64,000 nucleotides of DNA from JADFOI01 sp965218935 (GTDB lineage: Bacteria > Acidobacteriota > UBA6911 > RPQK01 > JADFOI01): positions 124,001 through 188,000 of the forward strand of contig CBDCMH010000001.1 of NCBI GenBank assembly GCA_965218935.1. The letters are read 5' to 3'. Below the pieces are notes generated by a model, which was not told the DNA's origin, ran no database searches, and saw nothing but the letters and a program-made list of their open reading frames with translations. The position numbers and the translations under genes are program-made. The first letter of the stretch is position 1. Each line of letters begins with the position of its first letter. Below, piece after piece: positions 52,857 to 61,951 of the stretch.

Positions 52857-53291
52857 ATGCCTAATAAACCTAGAATCCTCTTTGTGTGCACGGGGAATTC
52901 AGCGCGCAGCCAGATGGCCGAAGGGTTTGCTCGCTTCTACGGCGGAAACTCCATTGAGTTGGAAAGTGCTGGAACCGATCCCGCCGGATTAAACCCTAAT
53001 GCGGTTTGGGCGATGCAAGAGGTAGGCATGGACATCTCCCGTCAAACCTCCGATTCTCTGAGCAGCAAGAACCTGGATGAGTTCGACTACGTGGTGACTC
53101 TGTGTGGAGATGCCAAGGAGTCTTGTCCCCTTTTGCCCGCCCATATTAAGACTGAGCATTGGCCTCTTCCCGATCCCGCCGGAATCCTCGGAAGTCTGGA
53201 TGAGGTGATCAAGGGCTTTCGGGTCATTCGCTACCAGATCGAGCACCGGGTCAAGGATCTCTTGGAAAAGATCGAAAAGTCACATCCTTAG
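52857..53291 (+). CDS. arsC: Thioredoxin-coupled arsenate reductase (low-molecular-weight phosphatase fold)
   Basis: 144 residues. P-loop VCTGNSARSQMAEGFARFY with the nucleophile Cys (TGC codon, not TGA), then LCGDAKESCPLLP with the second and third redox cysteines and WPLPDPAG with the general acid Asp. It reduces arsenate to arsenite. No arsR, arsB or other ars genes are beside it. The intergenic region to the divergent cytochrome gene is AT-rich and probably holds the promoter (TTGATCAAGTTAAATATTTA). Confidence 0.92.
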   Translation: MPNKPRILFVCTGNSARSQMAEGFARFYGGNSIELESAGTDPAGLNPNAVWAMQEVGMDISRQTSDSLSSKNLDEFDYVVTLCGDAKESCPLLPAHIKTEHWPLPDPAGILGSLDEVIKGFRVIRYQIEHRVKDLLEKIEKSHP

Positions 53292-53326
53292 GAGTTTACA
53301 CCTTATTTCCAGTACAATCTCTTCCC

Positions 53327-53617
53327 ATGGTACGCTCACTGCACCTTTCCTGCTTGCTGTTGTTGGTCTTGCAAGGAGGTTGCTTCTGGAAAAACGACAC
53401 GCCGATTGAGGAAAAGATCTTCGACGTCTACGGCACGGTTCAATCCGTTTCCCTGAGCGAACTGGTCATCCAGGGCAAGAACGAGGAGATCACCTTCCGA
53501 ATCAGTCCGAGTTCCATCAAGGGAAGTAGTTTTGAGGCGGGGGCCTATGTTCACGTCTACTACAAACAGAAAGGCGAGGTGAAAGAGATTACCATGGTGG
53601 TCGAAAAAATCGACTGA
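53327..53617 (+). CDS. Small lipoprotein, hypothetical
   Basis: 96 residues with a lipoprotein signal ending in L-Q-G-G-C (Cys19). The mature part reads IFDVYGTVQSVSLSELVIQG, EEITFRISPSSIKGSSFEAG and YVHVYYKQKGEVKEITMVVE. This is a small OB-like beta barrel pattern as in DUF5666-type proteins, which is a guess. It lies between arsC (35 bases) and thiI (52 bases), same strand. Confidence 0.65.
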   Translation: MVRSLHLSCLLLLVLQGGCFWKNDTPIEEKIFDVYGTVQSVSLSELVIQGKNEEITFRISPSSIKGSSFEAGAYVHVYYKQKGEVKEITMVVEKID

Positions 53618-53669
53618 ACCTGGCTGGAAATCTGTGAACCATGATCTTGATCCGGTCGAAACCTAGCCC

Positions 53670-54863
53670 ATGAAACGATACTTTGTCTGCTACTATCACG
53701 AAATCATTCTCAAGGGGAAAAACCGTTCTTTCTTTGAGAAGCGCCTCAGTAAGAACGTGGAAAAGGCCTTAAAAGGTCTTCCCTATGCTTCCATCCGGCG
53801 CATCTCGGGACGAGTCCTGGTTGAACTCACTGCGGACTCACCCGTGGAACAAGTTGGTGCTCGTTTACAAAAGGTTTTTGGACTGGTCTTTTGTTGTCCC
53901 GCCTGGTTATCGGTTCAAGACATGGAAGTACTGCAGGAAGACTTGTGGAAGCTGGTCTCCCCGAGAAAGTATGAGACCTTTAAAATTGACGCTCGGCGAG
54001 CCAACAAGAAATATCCTCTTTCCTCCCAGCAGATCAACGAGCACTTGGGGGACGTCGTTCGCACCCGGTCCGGACAAACCGTCCGTCTCGAAGATCCGGA
54101 ACTCACCTGCTATGTGGACATTGTCGAAGAATATGCTTTTTTGTACTTTCGTAAGTTGAGAGGCGTCAATGGTCTGCCTGTTTCCTGCTCCGGCAAAGTC
54201 GTGGTCCTGATTTCGGGAGGAATCGACTCGCCGGTTGCAGCCTTCAAGGTACTCAAGCGGGGTTGTCATGCCATCTTCGTTCATTTTCACAGCCTTCCTC
54301 ACACCACGCCTGAATCCCTGGATAAAGTGCGACAGTTGGTTTCTATACTCAATGAGTATCAATATCGGTCCAAGATCTATATGATCCCGTTTGCCGACAT
54401 GCAGAGACAGGTTGTGGCTTTCACACCGGCTGAGACCAGGGTGATCCTTTATCGTCGCCTCATGATGCGATTGGCTGAAGAAATTGCTCGTCGAGAAGGA
54501 GCCCATGCCCTGGTCACGGGAGAGAGCATCGGGCAGGTTGCTTCCCAGACTTTGGAAAACCTGCGTGTGATTTCCGACGCCGCCCAACTACCCATCCTGC
54601 GACCCTTGATTGGAGAGGATAAGGAGGAGATCGTTGCCGTGGCCCGGCGTATTGGAACCTTTCCCATCTCTATCTTACCTCATGAAGACTGCTGCTCTCT
54701 GTTCGTTCCCAAGCATCCTGAAACACGAGCCAAGCTGGATGGGATTCAGAGAGTAGAAAGTCGATTGGAGATCAACCCGATGGTGCAGGAGGCCCTCAAG
54801 CAGATGAAGACGGAAAGGATCGAGTTTCAGGGCGAAACGGAGCAAAAAGCGATCAGCAGGTAA
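53670..54863 (+). CDS. thiI: tRNA 4-thiouridine sulfurtransferase ThiI, form without rhodanese domain
   Basis: 397 residues. N-terminal ferredoxin-like and THUMP domains (KRYFVCYYHEIILKGKNRSF; YKTFKIDARRANKKYP-like segment TFKIDARRANKKYPLSS), then the PP-loop ATPase SGGIDSPVAAFKVLKRG at about residue 185, ALVTGESIGQVASQTLENLR, and the cysteine pair HEDCCSLFVPKHPETR. E. coli ThiI has an additional C-terminal rhodanese domain of about 100 residues; here the protein ends before it, so sulfur must come from another carrier. Modifies uridine 8 of tRNA and may serve thiamine synthesis. Confidence 0.93.
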   Translation: MKRYFVCYYHEIILKGKNRSFFEKRLSKNVEKALKGLPYASIRRISGRVLVELTADSPVEQVGARLQKVFGLVFCCPAWLSVQDMEVLQEDLWKLVSPRKYETFKIDARRANKKYPLSSQQINEHLGDVVRTRSGQTVRLEDPELTCYVDIVEEYAFLYFRKLRGVNGLPVSCSGKVVVLISGGIDSPVAAFKVLKRGCHAIFVHFHSLPHTTPESLDKVRQLVSILNEYQYRSKIYMIPFADMQRQVVAFTPAETRVILYRRLMMRLAEEIARREGAHALVTGESIGQVASQTLENLRVISDAAQLPILRPLIGEDKEEIVAVARRIGTFPISILPHEDCCSLFVPKHPETRAKLDGIQRVESRLEINPMVQEALKQMKTERIEFQGETEQKAISR

Positions 54864-54868
54864 CCAAG

Positions 54869-56221
54869 ATGGATCATATCCCTCAAGTACTGCTCCTTTT
54901 GGCAGGAATCGTTGTGGTCGCCAAGGTGGCGGGTGCCATCAGCGTGCGCTTTGGTCAGCCGGCCGTTTTTGGAGAAATCGCCGTAGGTTTGGTTTTGGGT
55001 CCCACCGTCCTGGATGTCCTGAATCTGGGTGTGTTTTCACAGGCCAGCCCTCATAGCACGGGGGCCGTAGACGCTTTGATCGATGCGGCCCAGGAGTCTG
55101 ACTCACTGGTCGCCATGGGAGAAACAGCCAATACGCTTTATCTCGAATCCCTCATCAAGGACCTGGCAGAAATCGGGGTGATCCTGCTCATGTTTGTGGC
55201 AGGTATGGAGACCGATCTGGAGGAGATGAAAAAGGTGGGGAAAACCGCCTTTTGGGCCGCTATGGGAGGAATCCTCCTGCCTTTAGTGGGAGGAACCCTG
55301 GCCAGCCTTTACTTCGGATACCCCCTGTACTGGGAAGCCATTTTTGTGGGAACGATTCTGACCGCAACTTCTGTTTCCATCTCCGCCCAGACTCTCATCG
55401 AACTGAAAGTCTTACGTTCTCGAGAAGGGACCACCATACTCGGCGCAGCAGTGATCGACGATGTCCTGGGGATCATTATTCTGGGTGTGGTGACGGCTCT
55501 GTCCGCCGTTGGAGCCGCTGGGGAGGCCGAGTCTGGAATCGGGGTTGTCCTGGGCATTGTGTTTTGGATGGCCCTTTATTTTGTGGCCTTCTGGTTCATC
55601 GGAAGCAGGTACCTCGAAAAGTGGTGTGATCGCATCAGGAAGGTGCCGGCAAGCCAGGCCCTGCTGGCTTTTGTACTGGTGGTTGCCTTCTTCTACGCAT
55701 GGGCGGCTGAGGTGATCGCCCATCTGGCGGCCATCACCGGCTCTTACATGGCTGGAGTCCTGTTTGCCCAAACCCGCTTCAGAGAGGAAATCGACGAGAA
55801 GATACACCCGGTGACCTACTCGCTCTTCGTTCCCATTTTCTTCGTGAGTATCGGACTCCAAGCCAATGCCCGAGAACTGGGGGGAACCATCAGCTTTCTC
55901 GTAGCCATCGTTTCTCTGGCCATCCTGACCAAGGTGCTGGGTTGTTTCCTGGGTGCACGAGTGACCGGGTTTGACAATATCCAGTCCTTGCGGGTGGGGA
56001 TCGGGATGGTCAGTCGTGGAGAGGTCGGACTGATCGTGGCAGGTGTTGGTCTGAGTCGTGCCATCATTACTCAGAACATGTTTTCGGCCATGGTCATCAT
56101 GGTCCTGGTCACCACCATGGTCACCCCCATTCTTCTGCGCTATGTTTTCCCGCGGGTGGAAGAGGTCCCCGGTGAAGTTTTCGAATCCGTTGGCAGTCCA
56201 AAAAAGAGACAGCAAGATTAA
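54869..56221 (+). CDS. Cation:proton antiporter, CPA2 (KefB/NapA) type
   Basis: 450 residues with about 12-13 helices and no RCK domain. Features: FGQPAVFGEIAVGLVLGP (helix 2-3), LIKDLAEIGVILLMFVAGME (the E/D region), LTATSVSISAQTLIELKVLR, GAAVIDDVLGIIILGVVTAL (D-D of the transport site), and GIGMVSRGEVGLIVAGVGLS. It exchanges Na+ or K+ for protons. The start is five bases after thiI stops, so the two are likely co-transcribed. Confidence 0.9.
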   Translation: MDHIPQVLLLLAGIVVVAKVAGAISVRFGQPAVFGEIAVGLVLGPTVLDVLNLGVFSQASPHSTGAVDALIDAAQESDSLVAMGETANTLYLESLIKDLAEIGVILLMFVAGMETDLEEMKKVGKTAFWAAMGGILLPLVGGTLASLYFGYPLYWEAIFVGTILTATSVSISAQTLIELKVLRSREGTTILGAAVIDDVLGIIILGVVTALSAVGAAGEAESGIGVVLGIVFWMALYFVAFWFIGSRYLEKWCDRIRKVPASQALLAFVLVVAFFYAWAAEVIAHLAAITGSYMAGVLFAQTRFREEIDEKIHPVTYSLFVPIFFVSIGLQANARELGGTISFLVAIVSLAILTKVLGCFLGARVTGFDNIQSLRVGIGMVSRGEVGLIVAGVGLSRAIITQNMFSAMVIMVLVTTMVTPILLRYVFPRVEEVPGEVFESVGSPKKRQQD

Positions 56222-56253
56222 AACAAATGTCCCGGTTGGGCATCTAGGGATAT

Positions 56254-56880
56254 ATGGAGATGAATTTTCGCCAAGCAGCCATCCTGGTCGTTTTCTTAAC
56301 TCTTGGCTGGCTTTGCTTAGCCGCTGAATCCAGGCCACAAGAGGAACAGACCAATGATCCCGGGGTTGCCAAGATCACGGGAATTCTGGAGGAGCTGAAG
56401 GACAATGATCAAGAAAGCACGGTTCCCAACAGGTCTTATGAAGTCACTGAAAAGGAGTTGAACGCCTACCTGTCCGCTCAGCTTTACCAACAGGATCAAA
56501 AGGTGGTGGAGAACATAGACTTACTGATCAAGGAGGGAACTTTCCTGACACGGGTAGAGGTCAATACCGATGAGTTACAAGTTAAGGGAGATGATGCGAC
56601 GATCGGTTATTTGAGGCTTTTACTCCGGGGCACACAGACTCTGGAGGTTGAGGGAAGACTGCAAGCCGAAGATGGCTTGGCAAGCTATCTGGTCCAGGAG
56701 GCTCGACTCAGCGGTATTTCTCTTCCCGCCCCATGGGTCAACAGCCTCTTGAGTTCCCTGGGAAAAAGGAACAACCCGCCCTTTGATCCGACCGAGCCCT
56801 TCGACATGCCCTACGGCATTCGGTCGGTCACCTTCCATCCTGGAAAGGTGATGATGGAAACAGGAGACGCGAGTCCGTAA
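56254..56880 (+). CDS. Exported hypothetical protein
   Basis: 208 residues with a signal sequence (AAILVVFLTLGWLCLAAESR). The body has YEVTEKELNAYLSAQLY, DLLIKEGTFLTRVEVNTDEL, and LRGTQTLEVEGRLQAEDG with the C-terminal GIRSVTFHPGKVMMETG. It could be a LolA- or SRPBCC-like beta-grasp lipid-binding protein, but that is only a guess from alternating strands. It follows the antiporter by 32 bases and is convergent with the next gene. Confidence 0.6.
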   Translation: MEMNFRQAAILVVFLTLGWLCLAAESRPQEEQTNDPGVAKITGILEELKDNDQESTVPNRSYEVTEKELNAYLSAQLYQQDQKVVENIDLLIKEGTFLTRVEVNTDELQVKGDDATIGYLRLLLRGTQTLEVEGRLQAEDGLASYLVQEARLSGISLPAPWVNSLLSSLGKRNNPPFDPTEPFDMPYGIRSVTFHPGKVMMETGDASP

Positions 56881-56903
56881 CGTAAGAGGAAGGACCTCCT
56901 GCT

Positions 56904-57653
56904 CTATCTGATTTCATAATAATCCTCAGAGAACTCTTCCTGGTGCCATCGAATGAGGTAGCCAAACTCGGGAAACAAGGGGAAGAGTCGGTTGGCCTTG
57001 AAATAGAGGAACAGGCCCTCATCGATTCGAAGGTGACTTTGGACTCTCCTGAAGGAAGTCCTCTCGGCCAGGCTGGCCTCCTCTCCAGCAATGGTGCGCA
57101 ATGTTTTCTGCCAGCCTTCCTCACTATTGGAAATGAGGAGAAAATCAGGCATTTGCACCTGGTAAAGAACCTGACCGGGTGCGCTTCCCCTGTAGATACG
57201 GACATTCTGATGTTCCAAGGTCTCTGTCTGAGCACCTCCAAAAATGTCCTTGACGACCCGCTCGATGCGAAGTTCAAGCGCCCGCCTCTGAAAAGGTCGA
57301 GGCTTGAGCAGGCTGCTAAAGTGAATTCGCCAGGAACCTTCGGGCTGGCCTTCAAGATGGTGGATCAGGAGCCACACATTCTCGAGCTCATCTCGGAACA
57401 GGGGGCGCACCTGTTCTTTGACTTCAACAGGGATTCTTTCCTCAAGATCTTGTGAGACCAGATCAAACCAGCGCCCCAAGCTCGAATACTCCAGAAAATC
57501 GAGGCGGGTGGGGGGATGGGTCATGACCATCAAACCGAGGACATCCTGGGGAACAAACTGCTCAAAAGCGCTTCTCTCCCCAGGCTGGAGAACCCAGATC
57601 AGACCCAGGCTCAGCTGGCACAGCAACAGCACTGCAGCCATAAACAAGCGCAT
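56904..57653 (-). CDS. Exported hypothetical protein (possibly DUF3352-like)
   Basis: 249 residues with an N-terminal signal or anchor (MAAVLLLCQLSLGLIWVL). The segments EQFVPQDVLGLMVMTHPPTR, QVRPLFRDELENVWLLIHHL and DFLLISNSEEGWQKTLRTIA resemble the repeated fold of DUF3352/YfaZ-like proteins that measure an envelope property, but the resemblance is weak. Convergent with 56254-56880 across 23 bases, divergent from the TPR gene across 40 bases. Confidence 0.55.
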   Translation of the reverse strand: MRLFMAAVLLLCQLSLGLIWVLQPGERSAFEQFVPQDVLGLMVMTHPPTRLDFLEYSSLGRWFDLVSQDLEERIPVEVKEQVRPLFRDELENVWLLIHHLEGQPEGSWRIHFSSLLKPRPFQRRALELRIERVVKDIFGGAQTETLEHQNVRIYRGSAPGQVLYQVQMPDFLLISNSEEGWQKTLRTIAGEEASLAERTSFRRVQSHLRIDEGLFLYFKANRLFPLFPEFGYLIRWHQEEFSEDYYEIR

Positions 57654-57693
57654 TAGACGATCCCTTTTGAAGATGCTACTCTAGCCCTTCAGC

Positions 57694-58815
57694 ATGAATG
57701 TTAAACAACTCAAAGAAAAATTGACAGCCGCCCAGGGAGCCAGGGGAAAGCTGGAGATTCTGGACGAGATCGCGGCCTACTATTACGACCAGGATGACTA
57801 CCAGGAAGCCGTCACCTATTACGGGGCAGCTGAAAAATTGGCCCCTGAGGGCAATCCCCGAGCTTACTATCAGGGCATGGAAGGCATCTGTCATTTTTTC
57901 TTGAACAAAGACCAGGAAGCCCACCAGGCGCTGCTGGGAGCGAAACAGATGCTTCGCTCCGACGAGGAGGACTTTGACCCGGAAATCTGCGGACTGGTCC
58001 ATTACTTTTTAGGATCGCTCTATGAGTACAACGATGACAATGATACCTCCCTGGAATTCCGCCTTGAGGCCTTCAAGTACCTGAGCCAGCTTCATCGAGA
58101 ACCTCAATGGATGCTGCTGGCTGGAATGAGCCGGAATTACGAGCAGAAGGGCGATTTGCGCAATTCCGTGAAATTCAACACTCAAGCGATCTCCCTCATC
58201 AGCAACGATGATCCTGAAATCGCCTACATCTTTGAAAGGCTCGGTTCCAACCTTTACGAGCTGGGCGAGTACAAGAAGGCCCAGGAATACTTTGCACGGG
58301 TTATACAGGTGGATCCCGGATTTGAACGGAAAGACGACGTCTACTTCAGTATTGGACTGTGTCATCAGCGGTTACTCGATTTCCGGATGGCCCTGGATTC
58401 CTATCTCAAGTTGCTGGAACTCAAGGAGCTGGAGCCCGAAAAAGACCCTCTGGCTTGGCTCTATATCGAAACGGCTAACTGCTATTACAATCTGAAAGAA
58501 CACGAAAAATCGATTGAATTTGTTGGAAAAGCTTTACAGGAACCCATAGAGGACAAAGAAGAACAAGCTGAAATTCAAAGCTATCTGACCAACAATTATT
58601 ACGCTTTGGGTCGGTATCAAGAAGCTATCGAAGCAGGTGAAAAAACACTCAAGCTTTCCGAGCAGTTTAATAACATGGAAATCATGCTCCCCAATTTGAC
58701 GCTGAGTTACTATCACCTGGGGCAGGAAGACAAGTTCCACTTCTATCGTGATTGGTGCAATCGCGCCTTCCCCGACCTGAGTTGGACCCAACAACTGAAC
58801 AAGTTGGAGCAATAG
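57694..58815 (+). CDS. Tetratricopeptide-repeat protein
   Basis: 373 residues, no signal peptide, so cytosolic. About eight TPR motifs, such as LDEIAAYYYDQDDYQEAVTY, ERLGSNLYELGEYKKAQEYF, YFSIGLCHQRLLDFRMALDS and IETANCYYNLKEHEKSIEFV, end with NNYYALGRYQEAIEAGEKTL. The array forms a superhelical scaffold binding peptides; the partner is unknown. It ends 19 bases before the CCA-adding enzyme gene, same strand, probably one operon. Confidence 0.85.
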   Translation: MNVKQLKEKLTAAQGARGKLEILDEIAAYYYDQDDYQEAVTYYGAAEKLAPEGNPRAYYQGMEGICHFFLNKDQEAHQALLGAKQMLRSDEEDFDPEICGLVHYFLGSLYEYNDDNDTSLEFRLEAFKYLSQLHREPQWMLLAGMSRNYEQKGDLRNSVKFNTQAISLISNDDPEIAYIFERLGSNLYELGEYKKAQEYFARVIQVDPGFERKDDVYFSIGLCHQRLLDFRMALDSYLKLLELKELEPEKDPLAWLYIETANCYYNLKEHEKSIEFVGKALQEPIEDKEEQAEIQSYLTNNYYALGRYQEAIEAGEKTLKLSEQFNNMEIMLPNLTLSYYHLGQEDKFHFYRDWCNRAFPDLSWTQQLNKLEQ

Positions 58816-58834
58816 AAAGCTCTGGGGTCATCGG

Positions 58835-60160
58835 ATGTCCTTGCGAGAACGGGTTGATCCCCATCTGTTAAAGGGCGCTTTAGCCATAGTCAGGGCCCTT
58901 CACGATCAGGGGCATGAAACCTACTTTGCAGGAGGTGCGGTTCGGGATCTGCTCCTTGAGAAGAGCATCCCTGAGATCGATATTGCCACCTCAGCTTCCC
59001 CACAGGAAATTGAACAATTGTTTCCCAAGACGATCCCCGTGGGCAAACAATTCGGGGTGATCGTTGTGGTACAGGACGCCAACAATTACGAGGTAACGAC
59101 TTTCCGGAAGGAAGGAGACTACGTGGATGGTCGTCATCCCACCCAGGTGAGTTTTACCGATGCCCAACACGATGTCGAGCGTCGTGACTTCACGGTTAAC
59201 GCGCTTTTCTTGAATCCCTTCACTGAAGAAGTCATCGACTACGTCAAGGGGAGAGCAGATCTCGAGCGCAAGTTGATTCGCACTGTAGGTCCTCCCCACT
59301 CCCGATTCCAGGAGGATAAGCTGCGCCTCCTGCGGGCCCTGCGCTTAGCCTGTCAGCTTGATTTCGAGATCGAGAGGCAAACCTACCAACAAGTAAAGAA
59401 ACATGCCTCCCAACTCACTCAGGTGAGTTGGGAGCGAATCCGGGACGAGGGGTTAAAGATTCTCACCGGGCCCGATCCCTCTCGCGGACTGAAGTTGATG
59501 TCCGATTCAGGAATTCTGGGAGTCATCTTACCTGAAGTGACGGCCATGCAAGGCGTCCAGCAACCCCCACAGTTCCATCCGGAAGGTGATGTTTTCGTGC
59601 ACACCTGCCTGATGTTCGAGCTCTCCCAGGAACGCAGTGAGACCCTCTCTCTGGCGATTTTGCTTCACGATGTGGGCAAGCCTGCCACCTTCACCATCAA
59701 AGAGCGAATTCGCTTTGATGGTCATGCCGATCTCGGAGCCAAGATGGCCGAAGAGATCTGTCGAAGGTTGCGGATTTCCAACCAGCAGATCGAAGAGGTG
59801 GTCGATCTGGTCAAGGATCATCTGCGCTTCATCCACGTTCGGGAAATGCGGGAAAGCACCCTGAAGCGTTTCCTCCGTAAACCCAATTTTAGGGACCACC
59901 TCGAACTTCACCGCCTGGACTCATTGGCCAGTCATGGGAATCTCTCCAGCTACCACTTTTGCCAAGAGAAACTGGAGGAACTGACCCAAGAGGCGATGCG
60001 GCCCAAGCCCCTCATTAATGGCCATGATCTGATCGGTCTGGGCCTGGAACCGGGACCCATCTTTTCCAAGATCATGAGTGCTGTCGAGGACCTCCAATTG
60101 GAGGGTAAGCTGTCCTCCGAAGAGGAAACCCTGGATTGGGTGAAAAAAAACTATCTGTAG
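58835..60160 (+). CDS. cca: tRNA CCA-nucleotidyltransferase (class II, with HD domain)
   Basis: 441 residues. Head: AGGAVRDLLLEKSIPEIDIA, with G-G-(x)-V-R-D and the D-x-D-type metal motif E-I-D; TTFRKEGDYVDGRHPTQVSF and RRDFTVNALF; neck RLLRALRLACQLDFEIERQT. An HD phosphohydrolase-like domain follows (LSLAILLHDVGKPATFTI; DLVKDHLRFIHVREM), as in E. coli CCA. It builds or repairs tRNA 3'-CCA ends. Both tRNAs in the window encode CCA, so the role here is repair at least for them. Confidence 0.92.
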   Translation: MSLRERVDPHLLKGALAIVRALHDQGHETYFAGGAVRDLLLEKSIPEIDIATSASPQEIEQLFPKTIPVGKQFGVIVVVQDANNYEVTTFRKEGDYVDGRHPTQVSFTDAQHDVERRDFTVNALFLNPFTEEVIDYVKGRADLERKLIRTVGPPHSRFQEDKLRLLRALRLACQLDFEIERQTYQQVKKHASQLTQVSWERIRDEGLKILTGPDPSRGLKLMSDSGILGVILPEVTAMQGVQQPPQFHPEGDVFVHTCLMFELSQERSETLSLAILLHDVGKPATFTIKERIRFDGHADLGAKMAEEICRRLRISNQQIEEVVDLVKDHLRFIHVREMRESTLKRFLRKPNFRDHLELHRLDSLASHGNLSSYHFCQEKLEELTQEAMRPKPLINGHDLIGLGLEPGPIFSKIMSAVEDLQLEGKLSSEEETLDWVKKNYL

Positions 60161-60235
60161 GCAATTCCAGAATCGCGTTCATTGAGTGCGATTTTACTGG
60201 TGCCTTGGGTCACAGAGTGCTATAAGAAAAAGGTC

Positions 60236-61060
60236 ATGACAAATAAAACATTCTTCCTCGCATGTTTGGTCCTGTTCAGCTACTCCACGTGGCTTGGCTG
60301 TGGCGGGTCGGCAGAGGCTCCAGCCGATGAGGCGATGGCTGTCGAGCCGGATATCGTAAAGCCCAGGCCGGGTGATAACGTGCTCATTCCAGCGGGTGAG
60401 TTCATCATGGGAACGGAACAACAGGCCCCCCCTCCTCTGGCGGTGCCCCAACGTACCCTCGACCTGCCGGCCTACTCTATCGATGTCTATGAGGTGACCC
60501 ACGGCGAGTGGATCAAGTTCATCACTGAGGCCGACTTTCGACCGGAAGGAAATTGGCGCCAATTCTACAGTATTGGTAAAGAGGACCATCCCGTGACCAA
60601 TGTGACGTTGGAAGACGCCAAGGCCTATTGTGAGTGGGCTGGCAAACGACTGCCGACGGAGGAAGAGTGGGAAAAGGCTGCCCGTGGTCCGGATGCCCTT
60701 AAGTATCCCTGGGGCGATGTTTGGGATGGCAAGAAATCCAATTCCTCGGAGATGGGCATGCGCAATACGATGGAGGTCGGAGAAGTGGAGACGGATAAGA
60801 GCCCCTATGGTCTTTACGACATGATGGGCAACGCCCAGGAGTGGACTGGTGAGAAACTGACCCCCTATCCGGACAGCCCGGCTAGCCGGGAGGATGCCTT
60901 TCGAGGGAATAACATCGCGGTCCGTGGCGGTTCCTATGCCGTGAAAGGGAGAACCATGGGCCTCTTCAGTCGAAGCGGCTACGCTCCCGACTCCCAATAC
61001 GGAATCGGCTTCCGCTGTGTGCAAGACGTGGAGCAGGAAAGTCCTCAAGAGGAGCAGTAG
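60236..61060 (+). CDS. SUMF1/formylglycine-generating-enzyme-fold lipoprotein
   Basis: 274 residues from the ATG at 60236. A lipoprotein signal ends with the lipobox W-L-G-C (Cys22). The FGE-sulfatase fold: IPAGEFIMGTEQQAPPPLAV, SIDVYEVTHGEWIKFITEAD, HPVTNVTLEDAKAYCEWAGK, RLPTEEEWEKAARGPDALKY, YDMMGNAQEWTGEKL, and RGGSYAVKGRTMG with GIGFRCV at the end. The active-site cysteine pair of true FGE cannot be recognised, so it is probably a structural or binding relative. An earlier in-frame ATG at 60182 would put the signal peptide too far inside. Confidence 0.83.
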   Translation: MTNKTFFLACLVLFSYSTWLGCGGSAEAPADEAMAVEPDIVKPRPGDNVLIPAGEFIMGTEQQAPPPLAVPQRTLDLPAYSIDVYEVTHGEWIKFITEADFRPEGNWRQFYSIGKEDHPVTNVTLEDAKAYCEWAGKRLPTEEEWEKAARGPDALKYPWGDVWDGKKSNSSEMGMRNTMEVGEVETDKSPYGLYDMMGNAQEWTGEKLTPYPDSPASREDAFRGNNIAVRGGSYAVKGRTMGLFSRSGYAPDSQYGIGFRCVQDVEQESPQEEQ

Positions 61061-61089
61061 TAATAGGCCGACCAAGCCAAGCCCCCAAC

Positions 61090-61118
61090 TTGACAGACTC
61101 ACGGAATCCCCATAGCAT
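61090..61118 (+). promoter_or_regulatory. Promoter of tRNA-fMet
   Basis: TTGACA (61090-61095, consensus), a 17-base spacer, then TAGCAT (61113-61118). The tRNA begins six bases further on. This is a strong sigma-70-type promoter match. Confidence 0.75.
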
Positions 61119-61123
61119 GAATT

Positions 61124-61200
<77 letters not shown>

Positions 61201-61423
61201 ACCAGGAATCAATTGCTTAAAGACATTAAGAACCTCAGGAGAACAGGTAAAACAACGGCTTCTATCAACGCCTGTCAACAACTCGGCTATCCCGGTTTCA
61301 ATTCTGCTACAAGCACCGTCCTTACTTTTCAACAACTGACGGGTTTAAGTCACCAGTATTTTGGTATATTGAATTGCAGGTGTCGGGTTTTCGCTACTCT
61401 CATGCTAGAACGGGTGAGACTGC
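61201..61423. other. Intergenic stretch after tRNA-fMet, no gene seen
   Basis: 223 bases from the end of the tRNA to the HipA-like pseudogene. No integrase gene or repeated tRNA end is visible. Frames here are short and unconvincing. Confidence 0.4.
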
Positions 61424-61911
61424 ATGTTCCCTGTTATCTCACTGCCAAATGACGCCCCTAATTTGCCTGAGCAGCTCGGCACGAAGGAGAAATTCTGGTT
61501 TAGAGATGATCAAGGAGTTAGTTGTCTCTTCAAGGAGGGGCGGCCCAACTCGGGTGATGATTGGTCCGAAAAGGTCGCGTGTGAGTTGTGCGAATTACTA
61601 GGCATTCCGCACGCTGCATACGATTTTGCGACCTTTAGAGACCGTAGAGGAGTGGTCACGCCGACTTTCGTTCCCGAAGGCTGCCGACTGGTGCACGGCA
61701 ATGAACTTTTGGCTGCAGTTGACAATGAGTATCCGCAGAGGAAGTTTTTTCGGGTTGCGCAGCATACTTTAAGCAGGGTGTTGGCTTTTATGAGACATGC
61801 TGCAGTCAACCTTCCCATAGATTCTGCATCTTTTGATGGTGTAGAGACGGCTCTGGATTTTTTTTGTAGGCTATTTGATGCTAGATGCATGGATTGCTAA
61901 TCAGGATAGGC
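61424..61911 (+). pseudogene. HipA-like kinase, frameshifted and cut by IS3-like copy 2
   Basis: The frame encodes LGTKEKFWFRDDQGVSCLFK, RPNSGDDWSEKVACELCELL, GIPHAAYDFATFRDRRGVVT and a tail ending at 61900. This matches the N-terminal part of HipA-like protein kinases (nucleotide-binding strand, then the lysine-glutamate helix). The natural continuation lies one frame over, GYLMLDAWIANQDR, the HipA-type catalytic-loop region (D-A-x-I-A-N-x-D-R-H). A run of eight T at 61858-61865 is the likely slip site. The IS starts at 61912, right after that Arg codon, so the domain cannot be completed. Confidence 0.72.
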
Positions 61912-61951
61912 TGTACGTCTTCAGCGAGAATGGGACATTTGGGGTTCCAAG

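Noticed and set aside
52857..53291. ArsC as a third selenoprotein
   Set aside because: The nucleophile codon in VCTGNSARS is TGC, an ordinary cysteine.
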